A stretch of 20,910 nt of DNA from contig JBHHWI010000052.1 in the NCBI GenBank assembly GCA_046756445.1, forward strand, positions 1-20,910. The letters are read 5' to 3'. A program made the position numbers and the translations under genes. Source of the DNA: JACZWL01 sp046756445. Lineage in GTDB: Bacteria; Pseudomonadota; Gammaproteobacteria; Steroidobacterales; Woeseiaceae. The notes under the pieces are model-generated. The model saw only the letters and a program-made list of their open reading frames with translations, searched no databases and was not told the origin of the DNA. Positions within the stretch are counted from its first letter, which is position 1; every line of letters begins with the position of its first letter. Below are positions 14,018 through 20,899 of this stretch, piece by piece.

Positions 14018-14125
14018 GCACGCGTTTACATAATCGGTCTCGGTCCTTTCAATGGGTCGTCAGGCCCGAATCATGTCTATCCGGGGTCACCCTCTCCGGC
14101 TCATAACTAACTGATTTAGAAAGAA

Positions 14126-14178
14126 AACGTCGGGAGTTTCAGGTCTTGTGAGCCTCCTCACAGCCTTTCGGCGACGTT
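14126..14178 (+). other. Nested stem-loop ahead of the acidic 102-residue gene
   Basis: AACGTCG (14126-14132) and CGACGTT (14172-14178) are exact reverse complements. They enclose a second hairpin TGTGAG/CTCACA (14147-14152 and 14157-14162, loop CCTC). The structure ends 36 nt before the ATG at 14215 and could be a 5' leader element. No T-run follows, so it is not an obvious terminator. No promoter with two good hexamers could be picked out in 14018-14214. Confidence 0.35.
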
Positions 14179-14214
14179 GTGACTATTCTTTCGGCTGGTT
14201 CGTATTGGGGACGA

Positions 14215-14523
14215 ATGATTAGCAAGGAATCCGCTTTTGACGATTGCGTCGTACTGGACAAGGACGCCTTTGACCCCGATGCCGTATTTCTGGACGACAT
14301 CGTCGATGACAAGGTGCTGCCGTATCTGAGTCTGGCCGTCGACGGCCTCAACACCTCGGAGGAGCGCGCAGCCGGCAGGCTCGAAATGCGTCCCGAAGAC
14401 GCATCGGAGACCATTAAAGCCTCGACGACAATGCCCGTAGCCACGCTGGATCCCGAGGAACTCGAGGTTTACGGCTGGGAATCGTCACTGTGGAGGAAGA
14501 TCAGGGGCTACCTGGGATTCTGA
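14215..14523 (+). CDS. Hypothetical acidic protein, 102 residues
   Basis: I do not recognise this protein. From ATG 14215 it has about 23 acidic and 10 basic residues, with a strongly acidic first third (FDDCVVLDKDAFDPDAVFLDD) and a basic, aromatic end (SLWRKIRGYLGF). There is no signal peptide, membrane segment or cysteine motif. GGGGA precedes the ATG with only 3 nt spacing. A GTG at 14179 would add 12 residues but has no ribosome binding site and lies at the edge of the stem-loop. The reading frame is uninterrupted and ends just before a terminator cluster, so it looks like a single-gene unit between the ribosomal supercluster and the dehydrogenase cassette. A short lineage-specific protein is the best reading. 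Confidence 0.6.
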   Translation: MISKESAFDDCVVLDKDAFDPDAVFLDDIVDDKVLPYLSLAVDGLNTSEERAAGRLEMRPEDASETIKASTTMPVATLDPEELEVYGWESSLWRKIRGYLGF

Positions 14524-14543
14524 CTCTGACTTTCTGGTAAAGA

Positions 14544-14572
14544 GGGGCCGGACCGTTATTCGATCCGGCCCC
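14544..14572 (+). terminator. Strong GC hairpin after the acidic gene
   Basis: GGGGCCGGA (14544-14552) pairs exactly with TCCGGCCCC (14564-14572) around an 11-nt loop, 20 nt after the stop at 14523. It is followed by CTTCTCGTT, only modestly T-rich. It forms a tandem with the hairpin at 14586-14598. Confidence 0.55.
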
Positions 14573-14585
14573 CTTCTCGTTGCGT

Positions 14586-14606
14586 CCGGCAACGCCGGGT
14601 TCTTTT
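14586..14606 (+). terminator. Short intrinsic terminator in tandem
   Basis: CCGGC (14586-14590) and GCCGG (14594-14598) form a 5-bp stem with an AAC loop, followed by G and a TTCTTTT tract (14600-14606). An alternative pairing CGTTGC/GCAACG (14578-14583 and 14589-14594) competes with it. Together with the preceding hairpin it should end transcription from the acidic gene. Confidence 0.5.
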
Positions 14607-14637
14607 ATCCGCGAGAACCATCGTCTAGACTGCTTCG

Positions 14638-15483
14638 ATGGCCGGCGACTTCAAGAACAAATCCGTGATTATCACAGGTGGCTCCGAAGGCGTTGGCGCA
14701 GCCACCGCCCGGTTGTTTGCCGAGCACGGCGCCAACCTGTTTCTGGTTGCGCGAAGCAAGAAAAACCTCGAAAGGATTGCAGAGAAACTCCGCGACAAGA
14801 CACGGGTGGAGATCTGCGCCATGGACGTCTCCGACACCGATGCCTGCGTCAATCTCTTCAAGAAGGCAGAGTTCGAGTTCGGCAATATCAACATCCTGGT
14901 GAATAACGCGGGCTGTCATGAGCGCGGAACCGTGGATACTGTCTCGGTCGACGAACTGGGCGCGATGATCGATGTCAACCTGAGAGCACCGATCATCCTT
15001 TGCCGGCTTGCCCTCAAGTACCTGAAGCAGGCCGGCGACGGCGCGATCATCAACGTCGCGTCGCTGGCCGGCCGGACACCGGTGCCGGGGGCAGCCACTT
15101 ATTGCGCCAGCAAGGCAGGGCTCCGGGCATTCACCTTTGCCCTCGGCGAGGAACTAAGGGGCAGCGGAATCAAGCTGGCGGCGGTCTCTCCCGGGCCGAT
15201 CGACACCGGCTTCATCATGTCCAATATCGATGTCGTCACGGACATCACGTTTTCGCAGCCGATGAGCACGGCCGACGAAGTCGCGGAGGTGATCCTCAGC
15301 CTCGTGGGTAACAACAAGCGGGAGCGATCGATGCCGCCGATCAGCGGCCTGCTGACAACTCTGACCTATCTCTTCCCCGGACTCGGGCGTCTGGCGCAGC
15401 CGCTCCTGATCCGCAGGGGGCGCAGCGTCAAGAGAAAGTTGAAGGCCCGGATGCGTAAGATGGAGGAGGAACAGAGCGCGTGA
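14638..15483 (+). CDS. Short-chain dehydrogenase/reductase (SDR) family protein
   Basis: This 281-residue classical SDR has the nucleotide-binding TGGSEGVG at 13-20, NNAG at 89-92, Asn114, Ser142 and the YCASK active site with Tyr155 and Lys159; the full Asn-Ser-Tyr-Lys tetrad is present. Arg39 after the second strand suggests NADPH preference. The last 60 residues hold a hydrophobic stretch (LLTTLTYLFPGLGRLAQPLLI) and then a basic tail, hinting at peripheral membrane association. The substrate cannot be read from sequence; lipid-type SDRs share this tail. No Shine-Dalgarno sequence is seen before ATG 14638, and a TAGACT -10-like hexamer lies 6 nt upstream, so a leaderless mRNA is possible. 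The stop overlaps the next gene by 4 nt. Confidence 0.9.
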   Translation: MAGDFKNKSVIITGGSEGVGAATARLFAEHGANLFLVARSKKNLERIAEKLRDKTRVEICAMDVSDTDACVNLFKKAEFEFGNINILVNNAGCHERGTVDTVSVDELGAMIDVNLRAPIILCRLALKYLKQAGDGAIINVASLAGRTPVPGAATYCASKAGLRAFTFALGEELRGSGIKLAAVSPGPIDTGFIMSNIDVVTDITFSQPMSTADEVAEVILSLVGNNKRERSMPPISGLLTTLTYLFPGLGRLAQPLLIRRGRSVKRKLKARMRKMEEEQSA

Positions 15484-15947
15484 ACTTTCATCTTGCGCAG
15501 GTGAACATCGCGATCGCCAGGTACTCGTACGTCGACCCACGCCTCGCCGGATTCGTCGATAACCTCGACAGGGTCTATGCCCTTGCCGAATCGATGCCCG
15601 GATTCGTCTGGCGGCACGTCAGCGTCAACAACGACGCGCAAGCCAAACGGGTCTTCGGCGAGCCCGAGTTGATCTTCAACATGTCTCTCTGGAAAACAAA
15701 ACAGGCATTGTTCGACTTCGTATACAAGAGTGATCACGCCGATATCCTGCGCCGGCGAGCCGAGTGGTTCATTCCCCAGAACCGGCCGATCATGGCGCTC
15801 TGGTGGCAGCCGGCCGGCACGATTCCGTCCATCATGGAAGCCCGACATCGCCTCGAGCGCCTCGAGCAGGCCGGGCCGACCGAAGACGCGTTTACCTTTG
15901 GCAGCTTCTTCGATCCGCCGGCGGGCGAGGTGGTCGCGCATGGCTGA
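15480..15947 (+). CDS. DUF3291 family protein
   Basis: This 155-residue protein matches the DUF3291 pattern as I know it. It has LAQVNIAIARY at the start, then MPGFVWRH, NMSLWKTKQALFDFVYKSDHADILRRRAEWF, LWWQPAGTIPSIMEARHRLERL and AFTFGSFFDPP. The fold is expected to be a ferredoxin-like barrel of the antibiotic-biosynthesis-monooxygenase type; its reaction is unknown. It starts with GTG at 15480, sharing bases with the TGA of the dehydrogenase; a GGAGGAACAG stretch just upstream serves as ribosome binding site. Its 3' end overlaps phhB by 8 nt. The overlaps make a coupled three-gene operon, suggesting linked function. Confidence 0.88.
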   Translation: MNFHLAQVNIAIARYSYVDPRLAGFVDNLDRVYALAESMPGFVWRHVSVNNDAQAKRVFGEPELIFNMSLWKTKQALFDFVYKSDHADILRRRAEWFIPQNRPIMALWWQPAGTIPSIMEARHRLERLEQAGPTEDAFTFGSFFDPPAGEVVAHG

Positions 15948-16236
15948 GAGACTCGACCAAAGCGAGATTCAGGAAGCGCTGGCCGGGCTGGATGGCTGGA
16001 CCGCCGAAGATGGCAAACTAAAGCGGGACTTCAGGTTCACAGATTTCGTCGAAGCATTCGGGTTCATGACCAGGGCCGCGATCGAGGCCGAGAAGATGAA
16101 CCATCATCCCGAGTGGTTCAATGTCTACAGCAAGGTCAACGTGGAGCTCGTGACGCATGACGCCGGCGGCATCACCAGCCTCGATGTTGACCTCGCCCGG
16201 AAAATGAACGAGCTCGCGCAGGCGGGGCGACGCTGA
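15940..16236 (+). CDS. phhB: 4a-hydroxytetrahydrobiopterin (pterin-4a-carbinolamine) dehydratase
   Basis: This 98-residue protein has the complete dehydratase signature: His55-His56-Pro57 in the MNHHPEW motif, His73 and Asp82 (DVDLA). LDGW near the N-terminus is also typical. The enzyme dehydrates 4a-hydroxy-tetrahydropterin formed by aromatic amino acid hydroxylases; some bacterial members act in molybdopterin metabolism or have no known hydroxylase partner. No phenylalanine hydroxylase (phhA) is next to it here. ATG 15940 starts inside the end of the DUF3291 gene (8-nt overlap), with GGGCGAGG about 10 nt upstream. It converges on pepQ with 6 bp between the two stops. Confidence 0.93.
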   Translation: MAERLDQSEIQEALAGLDGWTAEDGKLKRDFRFTDFVEAFGFMTRAAIEAEKMNHHPEWFNVYSKVNVELVTHDAGGITSLDVDLARKMNELAQAGRR

Positions 16237-16242
16237 GACGGG

Positions 16243-17577
16243 CTACGGACCTGCAAATGCGGTCCGCGTAAGATTCTCGCAGCCGTCTTCGAGAACGCGC
16301 ACGTCATCCTCGATTCGAACGCCGCCGAACGGCCTTAGCCAGTCGACCTTGTCGTGGTCGACCATGGCGGCGCCGGGCGTTCCCTTCAGGTTTTCCAGGA
16401 GCATGTCGATCACATAGATGCCCGGCTCTATCGTCAGCACCTGGTCCACCTCGAGCGTCCTCGTCAGGCGCAGAAAGGGGTGGCCGCTGGGTCGGTCGAT
16501 CGTACTGCCCGTCTCGTTTTCCATGAACCCGCCTACGTCATGCACCTGGACCCCGATCAGGTGACCGAGACCGTGTGGAAAAAACGCCGACGTGACCCCG
16601 TTTTCGATGAGCGCGTCGATGCTTCCGGACACCAGACCGGCGGCGACCAGGAATTCGGCGATCTTTCGATGCGCGAGCAGATGCAGGTCCTTGAAGTCGG
16701 TCCCCGCCTTCACCTCACTCACGAGTTCGAGTTGCAATGCATCGAAGCCCTGGATGAACGCTTCGAAAGCGCCGTCGTCGTGTGAATAGGTCCGTGTGAT
16801 GTCGGAGGCATAGCCGTTTACGCTTGCGCCGGCGTCGATCAGGAACGACCGGATTTCGGCGGGAGCCCTGTGTGCCTGCATCTGATAATGCAGGATTGCG
16901 CCGTTTTCGTTCAGCGCGATGATATTGCCGTACGGCAGTTCGTTTTCCGAATGTTCGACGGCCCGGCAGTAGGCCAGATGGATATCATATTCCGATCCGC
17001 CGGCGCGAAACGCCGCTTCGGCGGCCCGGTGCCCGCGCACGCTGCGACGGGATGCGGCACGCATGCACGCCAGCTCGTAACCCGTCTTTACGCCGCGCGC
17101 ATAATGCAGAATGTTGATTGCAGATGCCGGATTTATCCGATCGATGCCGAAGGCCAGTGCTTCATCATCGACCTCACCGATCAGAATACACTTGTCACGG
17201 GCCTGCGGCAGATGTCGCGCGATGTCCTCGATCGAATGCACGACCCGAACATCGAATTGGTCGGTCCAGTACCCTTCCGGATCGGACGGCGGCGTGTGCC
17301 AGTAGTCGCGCTCCTGGTAATAGACGAGGACCGGCAATTCTCCCGGCGTATGGATCAGGAAGCAATACGGATTCGACGTCAGCGGCAGCCAGGCGATGAA
17401 GTGAGGATTGGCCTTGAACGGATAGGGGTAGTCGTCCAGGAACGCGACCTTCGGCGCACCCGAGAAAATGACCGCATGGCTGGCGCCCGCTCTCTCGAGC
17501 GCATGGTCGTGCCGTGCCCTGACTGCCTCGATATGTGCCGGGTAAAGCTCGGCGAGTTCCGCATCATTCGTGCTCAT
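16243..17577 (-). CDS. pepQ: Xaa-Pro dipeptidase (prolidase)
   Basis: This 444-residue M24B metallopeptidase is close to E. coli PepQ (443 residues) throughout. It opens with ELYPAHIEAV, has FLDDYPYPFKANPHF in the N-terminal domain, then the pita-bread catalytic domain. The five metal ligands are all present: Asp248 and Asp259 (FLIDAGASVNGYASDITRTY), His339 (HGLGH), Glu384 (TIEPGIYV) and Glu423 (GGVRIEDD). It cleaves dipeptides with C-terminal proline; E. coli PepQ also has phosphotriesterase side activity. I chose ATG 17577 (MSTNDAEL) for its match in length; in-frame ATGs at 17586 and 17589 are possible, and none has a clear ribosome binding site. It is divergent from the transferase gene. 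Confidence 0.96.
   Translation of the reverse strand: MSTNDAELAELYPAHIEAVRARHDHALERAGASHAVIFSGAPKVAFLDDYPYPFKANPHFIAWLPLTSNPYCFLIHTPGELPVLVYYQERDYWHTPPSDPEGYWTDQFDVRVVHSIEDIARHLPQARDKCILIGEVDDEALAFGIDRINPASAINILHYARGVKTGYELACMRAASRRSVRGHRAAEAAFRAGGSEYDIHLAYCRAVEHSENELPYGNIIALNENGAILHYQMQAHRAPAEIRSFLIDAGASVNGYASDITRTYSHDDGAFEAFIQGFDALQLELVSEVKAGTDFKDLHLLAHRKIAEFLVAAGLVSGSIDALIENGVTSAFFPHGLGHLIGVQVHDVGGFMENETGSTIDRPSGHPFLRLTRTLEVDQVLTIEPGIYVIDMLLENLKGTPGAAMVDHDKVDWLRPFGGVRIEDDVRVLEDGCENLTRTAFAGP
16246..16266. terminator. Hairpin at the phhB/pepQ convergent junction
   Basis: CGGACC (16246-16251) pairs with GGTCCG (16261-16266) around a nine-base loop, TGCAAATGC, that can add two pairs. It lies 9 nt past the phhB stop and within the last codons of pepQ. 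There is no T-run on either strand, so a terminator role is only suggested by position. Confidence 0.3.
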
Positions 17578-17721
17578 GGAGTGCATCATAAGCGAAGCGG
17601 GCTGCCTCAGCGAGCCAGTGACCTCGCCCGGATTCGCCGGCCGACAAGGCCCGGACACAGTTTCAATCCCCGGACAATCTAGGCATCATTCGTGGTTTTC
17701 CAGCGTGGCCCGGAGATATGC
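17578..17721. promoter_or_regulatory. Divergent intergenic region between pepQ and the transferase gene
   Basis: This 144-nt region must carry promoters for both directions, because the genes on either side point away from each other. I see no pair of good sigma70 hexamers or clear operator palindrome. A CGGAG (17711-17715) 6 nt before ATG 17722 is the ribosome binding site of the plus-strand gene. Confidence 0.4.
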
Positions 17722-19434
17722 ATGAACAAAAACTACATTCGACCCGCCCTTTTGGCGATGATCGCGGTGGCTAGCCAGTCGGCGATGGCACAAGGCTTCG
17801 ACCGCGTATCCGGTCAACCGTTTGCGTCCCGGTCGGAAGTCATCGCGCCGCACGCAATGGCAGCGACAAGTCAGCCGCTCGCTACGCAGATTGCGCTGGA
17901 TATCCTGAAAGCCGGCGGCAGCGCCGTCGATGCGGCCATCGCTGCAAACGCAGCGCTCGGTCTGGTCGAACCGACGGGTTGTGGCATCGGCGGTGACCTG
18001 TTCGCCATCGTCTGGGACGCCGATAAGAACGAGCTGACCGGCCTCAACGCCTCCGGGCGATCGCCGCAGTCACTCACCCTCGACTATTTCACGGAGAAAG
18101 GCCTGACCCGGATCGGTCCCAAGGGACCGCTGACCGTCAGCGTGCCAGGCGCAGTCGACGGCTGGTTCGAACTGCATGCCCGATACGGCCGCTTGCCGAT
18201 GCCAGACCTGCTGGCGCCGGCGATTGCCTACGCGGAGGACGGTTTCCCGGTATCGGAGTACATCGCGCTGGCGTGGGCGCGGGGCGCCGAACGACTCAAG
18301 GATTATCCCGGATTCGCCGATACCTTCATGCCGGGGGGCAGAGCGCCCGAAAAAGGCGAGGTTTTCAGAAATCCACGCCTGGCGACGACGTACAGGACGA
18401 TTGCCGACGAGGGCCGGGATGCCTTCTATGAGGGTGAGATCGCGAGAAAGATCGACTCCTACATGACCGAACACGGCGGCTTTCTCCGTTACGAGGACCT
18501 CGCCGCGCACAAGTCGGAGTGGGTTGCCCCCGTCTCGACCAGCTACCGCGGCCATGACATTTACGAGCTGCCGCCCAACGGGCAGGGTATCGCGGCATTG
18601 CAACTGCTTAACCTGCTCGAAGGATTCGATCTCGAGAGCATGGGGTTCGGTAGCGCGCAGTACATTCATACTTTCGTCGAAGCGAAGAAACTCGTCTATG
18701 AGGACCGCGCAAAATACTACGCCGACATGGACTTTGCCGACGTCCCCGTCGAACGACTGATCTCCAAGGAATACGCCGGCGAGCGCCGGGAGCTGATCGC
18801 CAAAAATAAAGCGGCGTTGAGCTACCCTGCCGGCGACGACCTGCTGGAAGCCGGCGATACGATCTATCTCACCGTGGCGGACAAGGACGGCAACATGGTT
18901 TCCCTGATCCAGAGCAACTACGGCGGTCTCGGCTCCGGCATGACGCCGGGAGACCTGGGTTTCATCCTGCAGGATCGCGGCGAGTTGTTCAGTCTGGTCG
19001 ATGGACACGCCAACGTCATCGAACCGGGCAAGCGGCCTTTCCACACGATCATCCCTGCATTCATCATGAAAGACGGCCGACCCTGGATGAGTTTCGGCCT
19101 GATGGGCGGTGCCATGCAGCCGCAGGGCCACGCACAGATCGTCGTCAACATGATCGACTTCGGCATGAACCTGCAGGAAGCCGGGGATGCCGCGCGTATC
19201 CGTCACCGGGGCTCGTCGCAGCCGACCGATGAGGTCATGACGGACGGCGGCACCGTTTATCTCGAGAGCGGCTTCTCCGACGAGACAAGGGATGCGCTTA
19301 GCGCCATGGGCCACACCGTGTCCTCCGATATCGGCATCTACGGCGGCTACCAGGCCATCAAGCTGGACGCCGCGCAGGGCGTCTATTACGGTGCATCCGA
19401 GTCCCGCAAGGACGGCCAGGCAGCCGGCTACTGA
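17722..19434 (+). CDS. Gamma-glutamyltransferase family protein (YwrD-like), exported
   Basis: This 570-residue protein starts with a signal peptide (MNKNYIRPALLAMIAVASQS, likely cut after AMA at residue 23), so it acts in the periplasm or outside. The family fold is clear: GGSAVDAAIAANAALGLVEP, GIGGDLFAI, the gamma-glutamyl-binding Arg113 (E. coli Arg114), and the nucleophile Thr380 in GDTIYLTVADKDGN. It departs from classical Ggt: the TTH at the cleavage site is TIY, and the two oxyanion serines of the SSM motif are His441-Thr442 (RPFHTIIP). GLMGGAMQPQGH follows. This pattern fits the YwrD-like branch, whose substrate may be a gamma-glutamyl or related amide. Self-cleavage before Thr380 is expected. 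trpS follows after 18 nt. Confidence 0.9.
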   Translation: MNKNYIRPALLAMIAVASQSAMAQGFDRVSGQPFASRSEVIAPHAMAATSQPLATQIALDILKAGGSAVDAAIAANAALGLVEPTGCGIGGDLFAIVWDADKNELTGLNASGRSPQSLTLDYFTEKGLTRIGPKGPLTVSVPGAVDGWFELHARYGRLPMPDLLAPAIAYAEDGFPVSEYIALAWARGAERLKDYPGFADTFMPGGRAPEKGEVFRNPRLATTYRTIADEGRDAFYEGEIARKIDSYMTEHGGFLRYEDLAAHKSEWVAPVSTSYRGHDIYELPPNGQGIAALQLLNLLEGFDLESMGFGSAQYIHTFVEAKKLVYEDRAKYYADMDFADVPVERLISKEYAGERRELIAKNKAALSYPAGDDLLEAGDTIYLTVADKDGNMVSLIQSNYGGLGSGMTPGDLGFILQDRGELFSLVDGHANVIEPGKRPFHTIIPAFIMKDGRPWMSFGLMGGAMQPQGHAQIVVNMIDFGMNLQEAGDAARIRHRGSSQPTDEVMTDGGTVYLESGFSDETRDALSAMGHTVSSDIGIYGGYQAIKLDAAQGVYYGASESRKDGQAAGY

Positions 19435-19452
19435 GGACAGGCAATCAGCCAT

Positions 19453-20463
19453 ATGAGCCAGGACATCTATCTCACCGGCATCACGACGACCGGAACGCCC
19501 CATATCGGCAACTATGTCGGCGCCATCCGCCCCGGCATCGCGGCGAGCAAGGATGCCAGGAACAAGAACTACTATTTCCTCGCGGACCTGCACGCACTGG
19601 CCAAGGCCGAAGACCCGAAGACAATAAATTCTTCGACGCTCAAGATCGCGGCGGCCTGGCTGGCCCTCGGTCTGGACACGGACCACGCCATGTTCTACCG
19701 GCAGTCCGACATACCGGAGATCACCGAGCTGACCTGGATTCTGACCAGCATGACGGCCAAGGGCCTCATGAACCGGGCGCACTCGTATAAAGCGATGGTG
19801 CAGGCAAACGAAGACAACGGCAGCCGCGACCCCGACAAGGGAATCAACATGGCGCTATACAGCTATCCGATATTGATGGCCGCCGACATCCTGATGTTCA
19901 AGAGCACCAAAGTGCCGGTCGGCCGCGACCAGAAGCAGCATGTCGAGATGACCCGTGACATCGCGCAACGCTTCAACCACCACTTCGGCGAGCTGCTGGT
20001 CGTGCCCGAGGCGGTCATCGACGACAACACCGCCGTTCTCAAAGGCCTGGATGGTCGAAAGATGAGCAAGAGCTACAACAACATCATCCCGTTATTCGTG
20101 GACGAAAAAGGCCTGCGCAAGCTCATCATGAAGATCAAGACCAACAGCCTGGAACCCGGAGAACCCAAAGACACCGGAGACTCGACCCTCTTTGATATAT
20201 ACAAGGCATTCGCCACGGAAGACGAAGTCAAGGACATCGAGGGAAAATACGCCGAGGGCATTTCCTGGGGCGACATGAAACAGATCCTGTTCGAATGCAT
20301 CAACGACCAGATCAAGCCGGCTCGCGATGAATACCAGCGACTCATGGACGATCCCGGCATCGTCGAGCAGGAACTAAGAATGGGCGCTGAGAAAGCGCGA
20401 ACGATCTCGGTTCCTTACCTCGAAGAGATCAGATACGCCGTCGGCATCCGCAAGCTCGGCTAG
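19453..20463 (+). CDS. trpS: Tryptophanyl-tRNA synthetase
   Basis: This 336-residue class Ic synthetase (E. coli 334) activates tryptophan and charges tRNA-Trp. The ATP-binding HIGH-type motif is TGTPHIGNY (residues 13-21) and KMSKS lies at 203-207. ADLHALAK, SYPILMAADILMF and VPVGRDQKQHVEMTRDIAQRFN are family signatures. It differs from the E. coli type in several blocks (TTTGTPHIGNYVGAIRPG at the start, KSYNNIIPLF after KMSKS), placing it in a divergent bacterial group. Whether it is the only trpS of the genome cannot be seen. It follows the transferase gene by 18 nt with a weak ribosome binding site (GGACAGG), so it is probably cotranscribed. Confidence 0.95.
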   Translation: MSQDIYLTGITTTGTPHIGNYVGAIRPGIAASKDARNKNYYFLADLHALAKAEDPKTINSSTLKIAAAWLALGLDTDHAMFYRQSDIPEITELTWILTSMTAKGLMNRAHSYKAMVQANEDNGSRDPDKGINMALYSYPILMAADILMFKSTKVPVGRDQKQHVEMTRDIAQRFNHHFGELLVVPEAVIDDNTAVLKGLDGRKMSKSYNNIIPLFVDEKGLRKLIMKIKTNSLEPGEPKDTGDSTLFDIYKAFATEDEVKDIEGKYAEGISWGDMKQILFECINDQIKPARDEYQRLMDDPGIVEQELRMGAEKARTISVPYLEEIRYAVGIRKLG

Positions 20464-20525
20464 CACCGGCGGGATCCAAAAAGACCACTCAGTACCAGGC
20501 AACATCAAGCAGGGAACAGCCCAAC

Positions 20526-20753
20526 ATGTCAGACAATGAGGAAAAACGAGTCCCCTGGATCCTCTGGCCCTTCTACGCCGTCTGGCGCCTCATGACCCTC
20601 ATCCTCAACATCACCGGCCGCATCATCTGCGCATTGATCGGCCTCGCACTGATGGCCGCCGGGGTCGCCGTCACGCTGAGCGTCGTCGCAGCACCCATTG
20701 GCATACCCGTCGCCGCATTCGGTTTCCTGCTCCTCGTGCGAGCACTGTTCTGA
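20526..20753 (+). CDS. Small membrane protein, 75 residues
   Basis: This 75-residue protein has a charged N-terminus (MSDNEEKR), then a tryptophan-rich hydrophobic segment (VPWILWPFYAVWRLMTLILN). A long hydrophobic stretch from about residue 33 to the end follows, likely two membrane helices separated by the APIGIPV turn. Similar small inner-membrane proteins with a W/F-rich start and a G-rich C-terminal pair occur in many gammaproteobacteria without known function; this is from memory. AGGGA (20511-20515) is 10 nt before ATG 20526. It lies 62 nt after trpS on the same strand and may share its transcript. Confidence 0.7.
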   Translation: MSDNEEKRVPWILWPFYAVWRLMTLILNITGRIICALIGLALMAAGVAVTLSVVAAPIGIPVAAFGFLLLVRALF

Positions 20754-20812
20754 TCCGGCTAAGCCAGGCTCATCAGGCTGCTCCGAATAGCATAGCGAAC
20801 CTGATCGAGCAG

Positions 20813-20828
20813 GCGGGGTTACTCCCGC
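20813..20828 (+). terminator. Weak hairpin after the small membrane protein
   Basis: GCGGG (20813-20817) pairs with CCCGC (20824-20828) around a six-base loop, 59 nt past the membrane protein stop. Farther upstream ATCAGG (20772-20777) could pair with CCTGAT (20800-20805). No T-run follows directly, only a pyrimidine-rich CCTTCCTTCC about 12 nt later, so this is a low-confidence terminator. Confidence 0.3.
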
Positions 20829-20899
20829 ATGACTGATATCCTTCCTTCCTCGTGGTGTATATTCTTCTCTCAGATACTCAGTATTTCAGGCACTTAGCA

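Noticed and set aside
16870..17682. A 270-codon plus-strand frame opposite pepQ
   Set aside because: pepQ on the minus strand has all five metal ligands and full length; the opposite frame is a shadow without a ribosome binding site.
18070..19782. A 570-codon open frame on the minus strand opposite the transferase and trpS
   Set aside because: It is antisense to two conserved genes with intact catalytic motifs, and its product resembles no known family.
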